From positions 18,479 to 82,478 of the forward strand of contig JAKCPI010005513.1 in NCBI GenBank assembly GCA_023213315.1: a DNA stretch of 64,000 bases, given 5' to 3'. This DNA is from Euborellia annulipes (Eukaryota > Arthropoda > Insecta > Dermaptera > Anisolabididae). A program made the position numbers and the translations under genes. Each line of letters begins with the position of its first letter. Position 1 is the stretch's first letter. Shown here piece by piece: positions 22,790-34,324 of the stretch. The notes beneath the pieces were generated by a model that ran no database searches, was not told where the DNA came from, and worked only from the letters and a program-made list of their open reading frames with translations.

Positions 22790-22943
22790 TGTTGGTACCA
22801 AAACTCAAGGGTTCGCATCCCGGCTCATGCGACAAAAATTTACTGTATTTAAATTGGATTGGCTACCAATTGAAATAAATAGCGACAGAGTCAAATGGCC
22901 TTCGATGCCGAAAAATAAATTAAATGAAAAAAAAAAAAAAAAA
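22790..22943 (+). repeat. tRNA-derived SINE, family D, with poly(A) tail
   Basis: B box GGGTTCGCATCCCGG at about 22808, body GGATTGGCTACCAATTG, 3' core GGCCTTCGATGCCGAAAAA, then a run of A (22928-22943). The A-box half is weak. Confidence 0.7.
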
Positions 22944-24570
22944 TGTCATTGTAGAGAAAAGCCTTTTTTGGACATATTGAGATATTAGTTATTCATTAAA
23001 TAGATTGAGGTGTGGGTTTCAAGTGAAACATTTTGAACTAAGGAATTTATGTGAGTTTCATGAGGGTAAAAAAGTAATAACACAAATTTAAATTGTAATC
23101 CTCAATATATTTCGGGAAGATGGGTAAAATCTAACTGGTTAGTTCTTAGGTTAATATATCCCAAATTCCGGATCGTGGTCGAAGGCAAATAGAGGGTAGC
23201 AAAGAAACAAAACTTTTTTTTACACGGTAAATAAAATTACATTGACATAATTAGAAAAATAATTCATTTAAAAGATTAAAGCTATTAGATACAAAAATAC
23301 GTTATTATTAATATAATGACTGACCATGTTGGAAGGGGGGGGGGGGATAAATAGAAACGAAAAGCGCGCCACTTGCATCCCGCATCAGTACTGACTTTGC
23401 ACTTTTTTATTACAATATTTAAATTTTTGCAATATTTGAGTAAGATAATCTCATTCAAAAATGGACCCGTTCTTCAAAGGTTAATGATTTATTTAATTCC
23501 TTGGAGCAGCGCCTGGATAAATATTGAAATATTTTTGTATAAAAGTTATTTGACAATGATAATTCTAATCTATAAAACAAAGCACACCTTTACTAATATT
23601 TACTTTTCAATTACGGAATATGTATCGCCCAGTCATCTTAACAATTGATTTATTAGTATGGTTATATAATACAATAAATTCCCTCAATTTTTGAAATTTC
23701 AAGTATTCAATACCAACATTTAAATAGGGAATTGGCTATTTTCTTCCATATTTGAAAAATGCCTTCCATTTGTAATAAGAGGAATATTTTAATTATTTAT
23801 ATTAAAAAATATTGAGACCAAATACAGATAAACAAAAGTAAAGTGAAAGATTCTTACTTTTTTCACAAGTTGAATAAAATTATTTTTACTCTCAAAGAAT
23901 ATAATTATTTTTTTGAATCAAATTATTCGTCCAGAATAGTACACTTATAAAAAGGAGGTAATTCTAGAATATCTTTTTTTTATTCTTTTCCTTCATATTT
24001 TTATTAATTCTTAAAACAAAATATAAAAGCAGATTAAAACGAAGAATAAAAGGCATTGACTAATTAGTCAAGGTATTAGAACCATTAGAACAGTTGTTTT
24101 ATTTATTAGTGAAATTAGTGTTGTTCATCTCTCTTCTCTCGTCTCAATTGGATTTGTCTCTCCTTTTTTTTGGTGTTGTGGAGCAGGTAGGAGAATCATC
24201 TAAAGGAAACCCGCTTTTAGGTCAGATCAGGTAGGTCAGGAATTCGGCTTTGGTTTCTTATCAATACCAAATACCGCTACATTTTATTTCTATCTCTCTC
24301 ACTATTAATAAACACAAGCCGGTTGAAATAATATTTCTTTTAATAAGTGACATAATATTGGAATGTTCATGATTTCTATAAGATTTCATAAAAATAAAGG
24401 AACTTTTGGATATTCAAAGCTCGGAAATATTTTTTTTAATTAAATTTGTATATTTAATTGCAATATTATCTATAACTTATTTATTTTTGTTTAGTAAAAA
24501 TACTAGATATAATATTAATACTATATTAAAGCCTTATTCATTTTGATTTCCTAATTTGATTTTTTTCATT
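22944..24570 (+). other. Formin intron 1, repeat-poor part
   Basis: AT-rich intron sequence with a G run at 23335-23346. No exon or clear repeat was recognised. Confidence 0.4.
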
Positions 24571-24573
24571 TGT

Positions 24574-24812
24574 GCTCAGGGTCTCATCTTGTGGGTACGT
24601 GGATGGAGACCACGAGCTGCCCGTCCTGGAACTGGCAGTTCTGTTCTTTGCATGTCTGTCTCTCCCTTCTATATTTTCAACAGACGTCAGACCGTGCGAC
24701 GACCCGGCCTGTTCTATTCCTTCCCGGTTGCAAAAACACATGAATAACACAGCGAGAATTCCCGCTGTGTCTGTCTTCTTCCCTAGCCTTATCAATAAGG
24801 CTAGGAAAGAAG
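24574..24812 (+). repeat. 5S-rRNA-like SINE, longest copy
   Basis: GGGTACGTGGATGGAGACC at about 24591 resembles 5S rRNA box C. The downstream part contains two small hairpins, CAGCGGGAATTC-type at 24757-24770 and CTAGCCTTATCAATAAGGCTAG at 24783-24804. The hairpin tail is not seen in the shorter copies. Confidence 0.5.
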
Positions 24813-25189
24813 AAGAAGAATTTGATTTCTTCATTTTATTCTTTTCTTGGCTTGAAAAAAATTTCCTCTCGTTAAAAATGAGAATTTTTTTCTCTAGATA
24901 GAATGATGGTTTAGGGTTATTTTAAAAATTTAATGAAGGAGAATCTCTATATATAAACACTCGTTTGTCTTTTTCAATAGTTAAAGCCTATTTAAACATC
25001 AATATATCAATTCTACCTCAGAATGCTGAAAACCCCCTGACCTTATGGATTACGAATGAAGATTATTCCAAATAAGATATTATTTTCTTTTCATATAACT
25101 GCCTCGCCGAATAAATAAAGCCTTTGCAAAATAAGCTTATGATATACAACAATTCTATGTAGTTGTAGTTGGTCAGAAAAAGTTAATTA

Positions 25190-25292
25190 ATATTAACCCA
25201 ATACTGTACTGCAACCCGAAATATTTGCAAATAAATAGTGTGTATGGTGGAAAAAGAGGCGCTGGTTTCCTTCTCCTACTTATTAATTAACC
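25190..25292 (+). repeat. Palindromic-element tail fragment
   Basis: CCCGAAATATTTGCAAATAAA followed by GGCGCTGGTTTCCTTCTCC. This matches the downstream part of the element in UTP18 intron 2 and, inverted, the one at 31379-31500. Confidence 0.55.
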
Positions 25293-25350
25293 CAATAATT
25301 TCCCGCAGTTAGATTTTGTCAACATTTTATTATTGTTTCAGGATACAAAA

Positions 25351-25535
25351 ATGGGGGACTTAAATAAATGGCGGACGGCTGTGAAAAGGGTGCAAACGCC
25401 TCCGAAGAGGATAATGGCATACCGCAATCCTTCGAAGATGGACCAATGGGATCCAGAATTGGCTTTTCAGATGCTGCGAATGCCTACCATGTCCAACTTT
25501 AAAGCCATCCGAAATATGATCGCCTCGGCATCAAA
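25351..25535 (+). CDS. INF2: INF2/form3-like formin, first coding exon
   Basis: N-terminus of an actin-assembling formin. The acceptor is TTTCAG at 25341, the ATG follows at 25351 (MGDLNKW), and the donor is AAA|GTAAGA after 25535, in phase 2. The 62 residues include WDPELAFQMLRMPTMSNF, which lines up with DPELCIRLLQMPSVVNY at the start of the GTPase-binding/diaphanous-inhibitory region of INF2. Joined to the exon at 57150 it reads SASK-EWLEDFL without a gap, as in the family. The stretch after the ATG is basic (KRVQTPPKR). The catalytic FH1-FH2 half is not in the window. Confidence 0.82.
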
Positions 25536-25663
25536 GTAAGAAAAAAATTACTTTTATTAAATTGCATAAAGTTCTGTCTAAATTGATTTAGAATAGTTTT
25601 GCACATTTTTACATTCTTTTTTTATTACCTATATCTTCATCAATATATACCTATATATGCATA

Positions 25664-25860
25664 GGCGCCGACTCCATGGGGCCCAAGGGGCTCGAGCCCC
25701 CCCCCCCCAATGTTGAAGGAAGAGGGGCCCAGCCCCTCCAGAAAAAAAACGCTTCACTATCGTTAAAATGTCATTCAGGACAAAATCTTAAAACACTAAC
25801 CCGTACCCCCTGCTTAAATCATATTTAGGCCCCCCTATTAATTTTTAAAAGTCGGCGCCC
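25664..25860. mobile_element. MITE with GGCGCCGACT ends
   Basis: Inverted ends AGGCGCCGACTCC (25663) and AAAGTCGGCGCCC (25848-25860), with long C runs inside. The ends resemble hAT MITEs, but no clean 8-bp duplication is visible. Confidence 0.6.
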
Positions 25861-25924
25861 ATATATATACAGTATGTTAATATAATAGAAACTATTGCAT
25901 ACCTGTGGAAAAGTTGATATCTAG

Positions 25925-26095
25925 ATTTCTTCTATATCTAGATATTTGGATACCAAATGGCTTAAATAAGAATGCCTGGACCCCTAATATGTATATTAAT
26001 CTCTATAACGGATATCGTAAAAGTCTTAAATGGCCTAAGTTGCCGAAAAGACTGTGTGAATGTGAGTGTGTATGAGAAAAAAGTGTGAGTGGTTT
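25925..26095 (+). repeat. SINE family C, 3' half
   Basis: Contains TTTGGATACCAAATGGC, GCCTGGACCCC, the core AAATGGCCTAAGTTGCCG and the tail GTGTGAATGTGAGTGTG. The tRNA head is missing. Confidence 0.75.
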
Positions 26096-26679
26096 AAAAA
26101 AAAAAGAAAAAAAAATTGATGATCATATCACCTGATAAGAATCATAATGGCGAAGATCCGAAATTCAACAATTCGAGAAAAGGCGTTTGAAAGTTTTGTA
26201 AACAAATACATTTAAATAGCCGGGCAACAAATAAATGAGCCAGAATCAATAGCAAAGAATGGAAATTAATTTTCGCCACTTTGGCACTCAAAAAAGACGT
26301 TTTAACAACGTTTCGTAAACTTAACTCAAAAATTGAATTTTTGAACTTTCGCCATTATAATTCTCAGCAGGCGATAAGATGGTTTTATTAAGCTCCAAAT
26401 ATTACTGATTATTAATTGGTAAATATAATTCCCTAATATTATAATTTTTACCTTCCTTTATAGCTATGACATTGATTCTTGAAATATGGAGGATTTATAT
26501 TTAATACAAATTTTGAAATTAAATAGACCGCCGCCATTTTTGCAAGCTTGTAGTTCGGGTTGTTGCCTTTAGTAGCGCCACTAGTCAAAGATGTTTTCAT
26601 GCGACGCTTGCGCTATCTCTGTTAAACCTCTTTCATTATTTAATTCATTCAACCATTTATGATTTCAACATAGAACTAC

Positions 26680-27032
26680 ACTGCCCCCCCCCCCCCCCCC
26701 CGGAACCGAAACTTGTTTTAAACTTTTTGTTAAAATTTCCCTCATTTACCTTGTATTGTTTTTTCACGTATAGAGAATCCTCCGGGTCCCCCATGCCTCA
26801 GTAACGTTTTGGCCAACCCTCCCCCCCCCCTCTAACACGTTACGTAACAATTAGGCCTAATTAAATTAAATATCTTTGGCCAAATTGATTTAATTTGAAT
26901 TAATTAAATTAAATATATTTTAGCCAAATTTGGGTTCCTATTTGTAGGTAAATTTTAAGAAAAAAAAGTGTGCCTTCCCCCAAGAAAAAAAATTTGCCCC
27001 CACCCCCAAGAAAAAGTTGAAATGACACCACT
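26680..27032. repeat. hAT-like MITE remnants with C runs
   Basis: The right end AGAAAAAGTTGAAATGACACCACTG (26.9-27.03 kb) and the preceding AATATATTTTAGCCAAATTTG match the MITE at 5165-5413. The left end is not clear and several C runs intervene. Confidence 0.6.
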
Positions 27033-27259
27033 GCTTAAGGGGCTTAAAAACGTCACACTATAATAATAGAGTTGTAATCATTTTTCTTTATATTTTGCAA
27101 CTTGTATTATTTTTCATTTTAGTACTTTTATTCTTAAATTAAAATAAATCATTACTGATTTTCGATTTTGTTCCTTTTGTCTTTTCTTATAATCTTCCAA
27201 CAATATACATTAAGCATGGCGTTATTTGGAGATCCGATTCTCAATTTACGTATACCAAC

Positions 27260-27330
27260 TCCGGTATGGTCTAGTGGCTAGGATACCTGGCTTTCACCCA
27301 GGAGGCTCGGGTTCGATTCCCGGTACCGGA
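27260..27330 (+). tRNA. tRNA-Glu (TTC)
   Basis: A 71-base cloverleaf. Acceptor stem TCCGGTA/TACCGGA is perfect, the anticodon stem is CCTGG/CCAGG with loop CTTTCAC, and the anticodon TTC is at 27293-27295. The A box reads TGGTCTAGTGGCTAGG and the B box GGTTCGATTCC. A long T run right after it is a Pol III terminator. It lies inside the large formin intron. Confidence 0.97.
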
Positions 27331-27611
27331 ATTTTTTTTTTTTTTTTTTTTTTTGTTGTCATTTCGTGACATGCAATCCAGGAATATTTATTTTTATCGG
27401 ATTGCCGCCTGTGATCTTGGCTTATAAGGTTATCTTTATTGACAATGACACTATCTAGATGTATATACTTTCAACCACGGGGTGGAGATAAAAAAAATGA
27501 CTATTTAACTAATTATATGTGAGATATATATTGATGATGGTGCGTCAAATCCTGGACCACCCAATCTATTAGGGGTTCCACATAAACAAGTAAAAAAAAA
27601 AAAAAAAAAAT

Positions 27612-27682
27612 TCCGGTACCGGGAATCGAACCCGAGCCTCCTGGGTGAAAGCCAGGTATCCTAGCCACTAGACCATACCGGA
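27612..27682 (-). tRNA. tRNA-Glu (TTC), identical inverted copy
   Basis: Identical in sequence to the copy at 27260-27330 but on the minus strand, with its own T run (A run at 27593-27610 on the plus strand). The anticodon is at 27647-27649. Upstream flanks also match (ATTTGGAGA on both), so this is an inverted duplication larger than the tRNA. Confidence 0.97.
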
Positions 27683-28440
27683 GCCATTAATATTTAAATG
27701 GTGGTCGGGTCTCCAAATACGTCCATTATAAAAAGTTCAAAGATCTCTAAGGAAAAAGATGTAAATTCCAATTTTAATCACAATTATCTTAATACTATGA
27801 TTGATTTGCGATCTCTACTGAGAAAATAAGATTATTTCTTGTTTTTTTTTCTTTCATTCCTTTATGTTTAATACAGAATACTTTAAAGTAGCAAAATCAT
27901 GTAGTTGTTGTTTTTTTGGTACGTTTGATATAAAGATAAGATTTGAACATTTGATCGTCCTTGGTTAACCTTGACAATTACAAAATGATTATTCAGATAA
28001 AAATTACATTTGTTTTATATTTCTTTAACTCTATAAAATATGTTAATCTCCGCCTTTACGATTAAGAAATGTATTTATTTTTACATAAAAAAAATACATA
28101 TATCAAGAAAATATGTGTCTGGGTCGCGCTGATAACGCGAATGTCTCTTTCACGCGGTATTGATACGCTCTTTCCAATCATCTACGATTTCTTTATTTCG
28201 GCCTGGGATTAATTATACTTTACATATATTTGCACAAGTACTAAAAAAATTGCCCAGTGTAACTATCCTCAGTGGAGGCAAAACATATCCGATACGGGAA
28301 CCGAAATCGGATAATAGTATATTATAAATGGGGGCCTGAGTACTTTTGTGGTGTTATGGTCTATAGTTCAGTGAAATTTTCTAGACGATTCCCAGATATA
28401 AAATAAAATATAGTATACTATATCACTAGAATAAATAAAA
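27683..28440 (+). other. Formin intron, no feature seen
   Basis: AT-rich intron sequence beyond the tRNA flank homology; nothing recognised. Confidence 0.4.
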
Positions 28441-28443
28441 TTC

Positions 28444-28700
28444 CATATATTCGTGTAATTCAAAAAATCTGGTGTGACTGGTCGCAGCCAGATTTTTTTG
28501 TCGACATATGTATATTTAGTTTTCGACAGTACGGTATATTCGTAATTCTAGCGATGTAAAATTAATGAAGTGTCGAGGAGTACTTATATTTTGATATAAC
28601 ATAGCAACCTCTTCTCCTTTCATCTTGTGATATGGTGTACACAGAGTAAATATGTCGCGAAAAGATTTTCAATTAGGCACAAATCATGAATATCCATTTT
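28444..28700 (-). repeat. Repeat A fragment
   Basis: Starts with the hairpin-end motif ATCTGGTGTGACTGGTCGC, which is collapsed here onto GCCAGAT. It continues into TTTAGTTTTCGACAGTACGG and remnants of CATGGCAACC- and AGAGCATCTAAAA-type blocks. Confidence 0.6.
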
Positions 28701-29560
28701 CAAGAGCATCTAAAAACATCGATTTTTGACATGTAATCCAATATTTCTCTATATCTTTGAAGCCAATATGAGATAAGAGAATATAAAAATATAAATAGGC
28801 CATATTAAAAATTACGAAATTTCGGAGCCCCTCCCTTGATTGTTATTACAATTTCACTTGATAAAATAAAACTTTTAATTCTTTAGTTATGTTGAATAAT
28901 TTGTTTTCTGATGTAAATGATACGATAGTTTACATAGTTTATAACAAAAAAAAAAAAAAAGTAAAAAACAAACAATCTTGTTGCCTATTTACAGGTGTTT
29001 TTGGGATTATCAGTGCGCACTGAACGGTTTATTTATTATTTCGATTGTAGATGTCGGTTAGGAAGATTAATTTCTCTAAGGAATTTCGACAAGAAAAAGA
29101 TAATTTGCGTATTATTCGTTTTGTATATATTTCGATACTAGTATGATGGAAGGGAATGGAATCACACATCTTCACTACAAACAAAAGGAGCAAATAATCA
29201 TATATATATATATCCAATTTTAACATATTGGATTAGTAGATGAACTCGAAAATTAATCTTCCTTATCGTCATCTACAATCGAAATATTAATCGATTCATT
29301 GCACGTGTTTAATCCCAAATACACTTGTAGATAGGCAACAATATTTTTTCATATTTTTTTATTAAATGATTGAAAATAAAATTTAATAAAATTCAATAAT
29401 ACTTTTCCATGAATATTTACAAAAAATTTCTTGAGTCTAATGGCTGTAGATATTTAATTAGATGAAAGGGCCGGATGCCTTCCCGGGAACAGCAGCCAGG
29501 TGAAATAAAAAAGCTTTATATTTAGTTGCCGACGCGACGTTTCGAAAACTAGTCGCATTC
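28701..29560 (+). other. Formin intron with small inverted repeat
   Basis: ATTTCGATTGTAGATG at about 29038 and its inverse at 29267-29284, and CGGTTAGGAAGATTAAT with its inverse, form arms of a ~250-base foldback (29030-29285). A (TA)n run lies at 29200. A CGACGTTTCGAAAAC fragment at 29533 belongs to the GAAACG family. Confidence 0.45.
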
Positions 29561-29561
29561 A

Positions 29562-30050
29562 AAAAAGTGGTTTTCGCAACATGGTCTCTCTGAGTGTGTA
29601 TCTGTGAACAAAATATCTCAAAAAGGAGGTTGAAATTTGAAATTTAAGTTAGGTACCCCCCCTGGCACGTGACACGAAGCTTTTGAACAAAATCGGCCAA
29701 AGAGTACTTGTACTTTACTGATGTACTTTTTCAGTTTTTTTTTTCGATTTTCTCAAAATTCTCTCTAACGATTTTGATTAAAATTCAAAAATCAATTATT
29801 TTTTAGATTCTCGTTAAAATGTATTTTCTCATTTTGCCCTGAAATTATTTGAAGCAAACTTTACTCTTGTACTTCTTAGGAAAGATAGGAGAAATGGTGG
29901 CAAAATATAAATATTTTCCCATGTTTATAAATTTTACATCTTGAATTCAAATGTACAGTACTATCGGAAACTAAATATATGTCGACACAAAAAATCTGGT
30001 GTGACAAGCACAGAACACAACTTTCTCTTACCAAAGGTCTACTGTCAAAA
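29562..30050 (+). repeat. Repeat A copy
   Basis: Ordered blocks: AAAAAAGTGGTTTTCGCAAC, ATATCTCAAAAAGGAGG, TTAAGTTAGGTACCCC, CTTTTGAACAAAATCGGCC, TTTTTTAGATTCTCG, TGTACTTCTTAGGAAAG, then ATCTGGTGTGACAAGCACAG at the hairpin end. No open frame. Confidence 0.8.
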
Positions 30051-31375
30051 CCTGGACTAACAAAGAAAACTTTATTCTCTTTAAAGAGCTTTTATAAATT
30101 TTATGAATAAAACAAAAAGAAAAGAAATGAAATAAAGGGAGCTAAGCTGAGCGCACAACTTTGCCCACCCACTATTCAAGATAAAAATATTGCCCCCCCC
30201 CCTCTAATGGTCCGATGTTTACCAAAAGCTTTTCAGTTCTTGGCCTCTACCCCTAGTTTATGGGTGCAAAATTTCAAAACAATTGAACAAATAGTTTTTG
30301 AGTTTTCGTTGAGGAAAAAAAAATTACCACAGACATATACACACAGACACACAGACATCATTCCAAAACCTACTTAAATGGATTCAGGGGACCTCAAAAC
30401 GCATTTTGGCAGCTTCAAAAAAATTTCGATTGTTTACGATTACATTAACTTTACCTGTCCAACCTATGGTTGATGGGCAAAGCTAAAAATTGAGGACTAA
30501 TCTACTACCGGCAACTTATCGTTAATAGCCCTCTCTTGACCCCCCCCCCCCCCTCCTTTAGGGTTTCTATTAGTTCATTCGGGATAGAGAAATAAAAATG
30601 CTGTTTAAACAAATTGTAATTTAAGAGAAGCAAATTAAAAGAAAAAAGTTTTATATTGATATCCTTTTTATTTGTAAGTTAATCAAATTCATTTGTAGAC
30701 TATCGATTGGATTAATTTAAAAAGTTTATCTGAAAAGCTTTTTAATCTAAAACAAAATATCTCCCAATTAATAAAAAATACATAGCTTTTGTTATAAATG
30801 TCTTTGAAGATAAATACTAGACTCGATTCTTTTAGTCTTCTATTAAGTTACATCATTTCGGTTATCAATCGCTAACGCCTATTAAATACAGCAAATTTGT
30901 ATTCTTTATCACATTCAAAATAGATCATTACATGAACAGACTACGAGAGCTGTGAACTGAGATCTTATTTTTCTTTTATGCCAGCCCATCTCTCTTTTTC
31001 TGTTTTTTTACAACTCTGGAACCCCCGATCGCTTATTTATTAAAATATTGTCATAATTCAATTTTTAGTTGGAAAGGATAATATAAAATTTATATAATTA
31101 AATATTTATTTATTCATATACCCGAAAAAAGTAAGGGTGTGCCGCAGGGAGTTGAACCATGAACCATGATCCACCAATTTGTACTCAGTGTGCCCTTATT
31201 TCTTATTTATTAATTAATTAAATTTGAGGTCTTCTCAATTATTCTAACTAGATTGCATCTGGTCGACGGAGAAATTCTTCGCGTCGAATTTGGGTCCATT
31301 TCTCCTGATAACTTTTCATATCTGATTTTTTTGCATCACAAGTTTTCTTAAAACATCTTAGTTGATTGCTTGGGC
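30051..31375 (+). other. Formin intron, mostly unassigned
   Basis: C runs at 30194 and 30540, and a diverged repeat-like stretch (ACACAGACACACAGACATC near 30340). No exon or RNA gene was recognised. Confidence 0.4.
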
Positions 31376-31378
31376 TGA

Positions 31379-31560
31379 ATGTTGAAAGTGATAAATAGGA
31401 GAAATAATCAGCGCCTGTTTATCCACCACATACACTATTTATTTGCAAATATTTCGGATTGCAAAACGCCATCCATCATCAGGAAAATAGTTTTGGTGGT
31501 GAATATCTATAGTTTTGCCTCTGATTATATAAATGTTTGCCATTTTCCTATTGTTCTCAA
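31379..31560 (-). repeat. Palindromic-element arm with hammerhead-like motif
   Basis: Reverse complement reads CCTGATGATGGATGGCG...CAATCCGAAATATTTGC with a GGAT/ATCC stem, followed by the CAGGCGCTGATTATTTCTCC tail. CTGATGA and GAAA are both intact. Confidence 0.65.
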
Positions 31561-32067
31561 AGGAAGAAATGATCTTTCCTGTTTCACTTTAAAAATTCCA
31601 AAACTTTCAAGCATTAAGCATTGTTTCAAACAGGGAATTTGCACTTTGAATAAATCGTTTTTTAATATTAGTATTTTGTTATCAGCAACTGAGATTGTTT
31701 TTTGATTTCCTCCTGTCGTTGCAATAAAACATTTTATTTGCTTATTATTTTACCACGCAATTTACAAATCTGCAAAATCAATCTCGAATAGTTTTTTGAT
31801 AAGATAGAAAAATCGTAAAAATTTTATTATGATAAATACATATCAAAATATCTAAATAGGTAGGCCAACAATAATGTTATTTACCGGGAATCACACCTCC
31901 ATGGGGGACTAAAATTGACATTTTCTTCTTTATGCAGCTGTTAAGGAGAGCAGACTTCAATTTTTACTTTTTCTTATATATATATGTATTATAGGCCTAA
32001 TATAAATAGAAAAAGTATTGGATTCATGTCAAAAATTGGATTATTTTGGTGAAAATACACGTTTTGA

Positions 32068-32224
32068 AGCAGGTACGGATTAATGCAATTTTGTCGGTGG
32101 GGGCAGTTTTTTTTTTTATTTAAGGTCTTTTTCGGCATCGAAGGCCATTTAGACCCCGTCCCTATTTAATTAAATTGATTGGTAGCCAATTCAATTTAAA
32201 TAAACGGGACGGGATGCGAACTCG
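32068..32224 (-). repeat. MITE end joined to SINE D
   Basis: GTACGGATTAATGCAATTT and a G-rich stretch match the end of the MITE at 59368-59542. They are followed by a T run and a minus-strand SINE D with core TTTTTCGGCATCGAAGGCC, ending in GATGCGAAC. The same join occurs at 59.4 kb. Confidence 0.65.
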
Positions 32225-32244
32225 GTGGGGGCGGTTGGTTGGAA

Positions 32245-32580
32245 CAGGGGTCTCCAAACTACGGCCCGAAGGCCACATCCGTCCGGCCCGCGGAGAGCTA
32301 GCAAACTTGAAAACTTCTTTTAGAGAACATATTTTTTATAGCAAATTAAATTTAGTTTACTGAAGTATTCTAATTTTATGTTGAATAATTATTAATATGA
32401 CATCTACATTGATATGGTCATGGGCTAACTACCCTTAACATTGTTGTAGGCTTATTGTTATCCATCATCAGTGGACTATTTCACTTTTAACCACCGGCAA
32501 CAATGATAATATGGTTTTGGCCCTCGGAACTTACTGGAGTAATCAGTATGGCCCAAGGCTGGAAAGTTTGGAGACCCCTG
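32245..32580. mobile_element. hAT-like MITE
   Basis: A 336-bp element with inverted ends CAGGGGTCTCCAAACT and a near-perfect 8-bp duplication (GGTTGGAA at 32237, GGTTGAAA at 32581). The subterminal CGGCCCGAAGGCC and GGCCCAAGGCTGG are characteristic of hAT MITEs. No transposase. Confidence 0.88.
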
Positions 32581-32689
32581 GGTTGAAAGATTCAATTTAC
32601 AGGAGGACCTCTGGGGATGAAAATTTTTTTATTAATACCTTCAAATAATAGAAGGTGACTTTAGATGACTTGTTTTTAAAACTTTTTCA

Positions 32690-33240
32690 ATTTTTTCTCG
32701 AAGGGGGTGACCGCAAAATGAACAAATTATCTCAAGAACGTAAAGTTTGAAATTTAAATATGTAAATAAAATTGTTTGAAGTAAACTTTGCTCTTATACT
32801 TCATCTCGACATCGAATTTTTGACATGAATCCAATACTTTCTCTCTCTGTATCCGCGTATTAAATATATATAGAGGTAAGAGAAAGTAATAGCCTATATA
32901 GGCTTACTAGGGTATATCGAGTCCTCTAAAAGAATTTTGTTAAAAAATCTGGTGTGACTGGTCGCACAGCACACAACTTTCTCATACCTTCGGAAATCGA
33001 AAGTTGTGTTCTGTGCTTGTCACACCAGATTTTTTGTGTCAACATATATTTAGTTTCCGAGAGTACGGTACATTCGATTTTCAAGATGTAAAATTTATAA
33101 ACAGAAAAATATTTATATTTTGTTACCATGGCAACCATTTGAAGTACAAGAGTAAAGTGGTCTTCAGAAGATTTCATTGGCGAAATGAGAATATACATTT
33201 TAAAGAGCATCTAAAAAATAATTGATTTTTGAATTTTAAT
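32690..33240 (-). repeat. Repeat A copy with full terminal hairpin
   Basis: Contains the hairpin end 32944-33036 (ATCTGGTGTGAC ... GTCACACCAGAT), then TTTAGTTTCCGAGAGTACGG, the ACCATGGCAACCATTTG block and AAAGAGCATCTAAAAAATAA. The part before 32940 holds rearranged pieces of the other half. Confidence 0.8.
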
Positions 33241-33705
33241 TACCTAGTTCGAAGTGTATATACTATGACTAATCGCTCCGTCCGCCCTCCTGAATATTTT
33301 TTATTAAACTTCAATGATTATTGTCAGACGTGACTCGTTGTGGATACTCTGAGAGGTAACTTTCATTGAGATGGGTTCCCGGCGATTGTTCTTAATTAAA
33401 AATCTATTAAAATAATATCTTTTAATAAAATTTAAGAGTTTAATATAAAAACTATAACCCAATAATCGAGTGTGTGATGGCCATATGAGATTAGATTTTT
33501 TTGAAATCTCAAATAAAATGATTAAATTTCAATCAAACATAAATTAAATATGTATCAGAAGATAAAATTTCAAAACCGATAAATACTAATTAATTAATTA
33601 ATATATATGTGTATATACATGAAATTTGAATATGTAAGCAAAAGTAATAAGATTAAGGAGAAAAAAGAGGGAGGGGGGGGAAAGAGAGGGTGGAGTAGTT
33701 AAAGA

Positions 33706-33770
33706 GATAATAAAACCAAATAACAATTCGCTTATCAGTATCATTTTGAGTAGTTGAGTGTTAAGATTAT
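33706..33770 (+). promoter_or_regulatory. Candidate internal promoter of the formin gene
   Basis: Initiator ATCAGTAT with A at 33737, an AGATTA that falls exactly at +28 to +33 as a downstream promoter element would (33764-33769), and a weak ATAATAAAA about 30 bases upstream. A purine-rich tract precedes it, as at the 22.4 kb candidate. Confidence 0.5.
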
Positions 33771-34006
33771 GTACGTGCGGACATTCGTCGTGTAGCCGTG
33801 TCGTGTTGTGAGGACGACGCGTGCGCGTTAACGTTAAGGACCAATTTGACTTCTCTCATCTTGGTCCTTTTTATTCTGTTTTGGATCTTCCTTCGGGATG
33901 ATTCTGTGCATGTTTTAAGTGTGCCGGGATTAGTTGGATGGCTTTATTCTTTTTTCATCTTCGACATTGGCCTTTTACTTTGACTAACCATGACGGTCCT
34001 ATCAAG
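33737..34006 (+). CDS. INF2: Candidate alternative first exon of the formin gene (coding part 33990-34006)
   Basis: A relatively GC-rich segment inside the AT-rich intron, starting at a TCAGT initiator and ending in the donor TCAAG|GTATTC (34006/34007). An ATG in good context (AACCATGAC) at 33990 gives MTVLS plus two bases. This is phase 2, the phase required by the next exon at 57150. The product would begin MTVLSR-EWLEDFL and so lack the basic start and the WDPELA segment of the 25351 isoform. Short upstream ATGs are present (for example 33770 and 33938). The exon is inferred from sequence only. No homology supports the six new residues, and the segment could be an enhancer or a chance match. 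Confidence 0.42.
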
Positions 34007-34324
34007 GTATTCTCTCCGCTTTGTTTTTCAAATTGTTTAAGTGTAATGCATATCATTTACACAAATACATAATTTATTAACGAGAAATGAAATGTGTTTT
34101 GACATTAGAATTTTCTGTAATTACAAAATTAAGTATTTATATTTAATTCGTAGAGTCCTAATTTTTTTCATTGATTTATATTTATTTTGAAGTGGTTTGT
34201 GGCTCCTATTCTCATTAACAGCGAATTTTTTTTCGCGCACTATTTCGCCAAATATTTAAAGTTTTTATTTTTTGAGAAATTTTTCGCTTGTTATAACAGA
34301 GGTTTCTGAAACAACTAAAAATCA

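Noticed and set aside
31379..31705. 108-codon plus-strand ORF
   Set aside because: It overlaps a palindromic element also found at 25190 and 16964, and has no protein motif.
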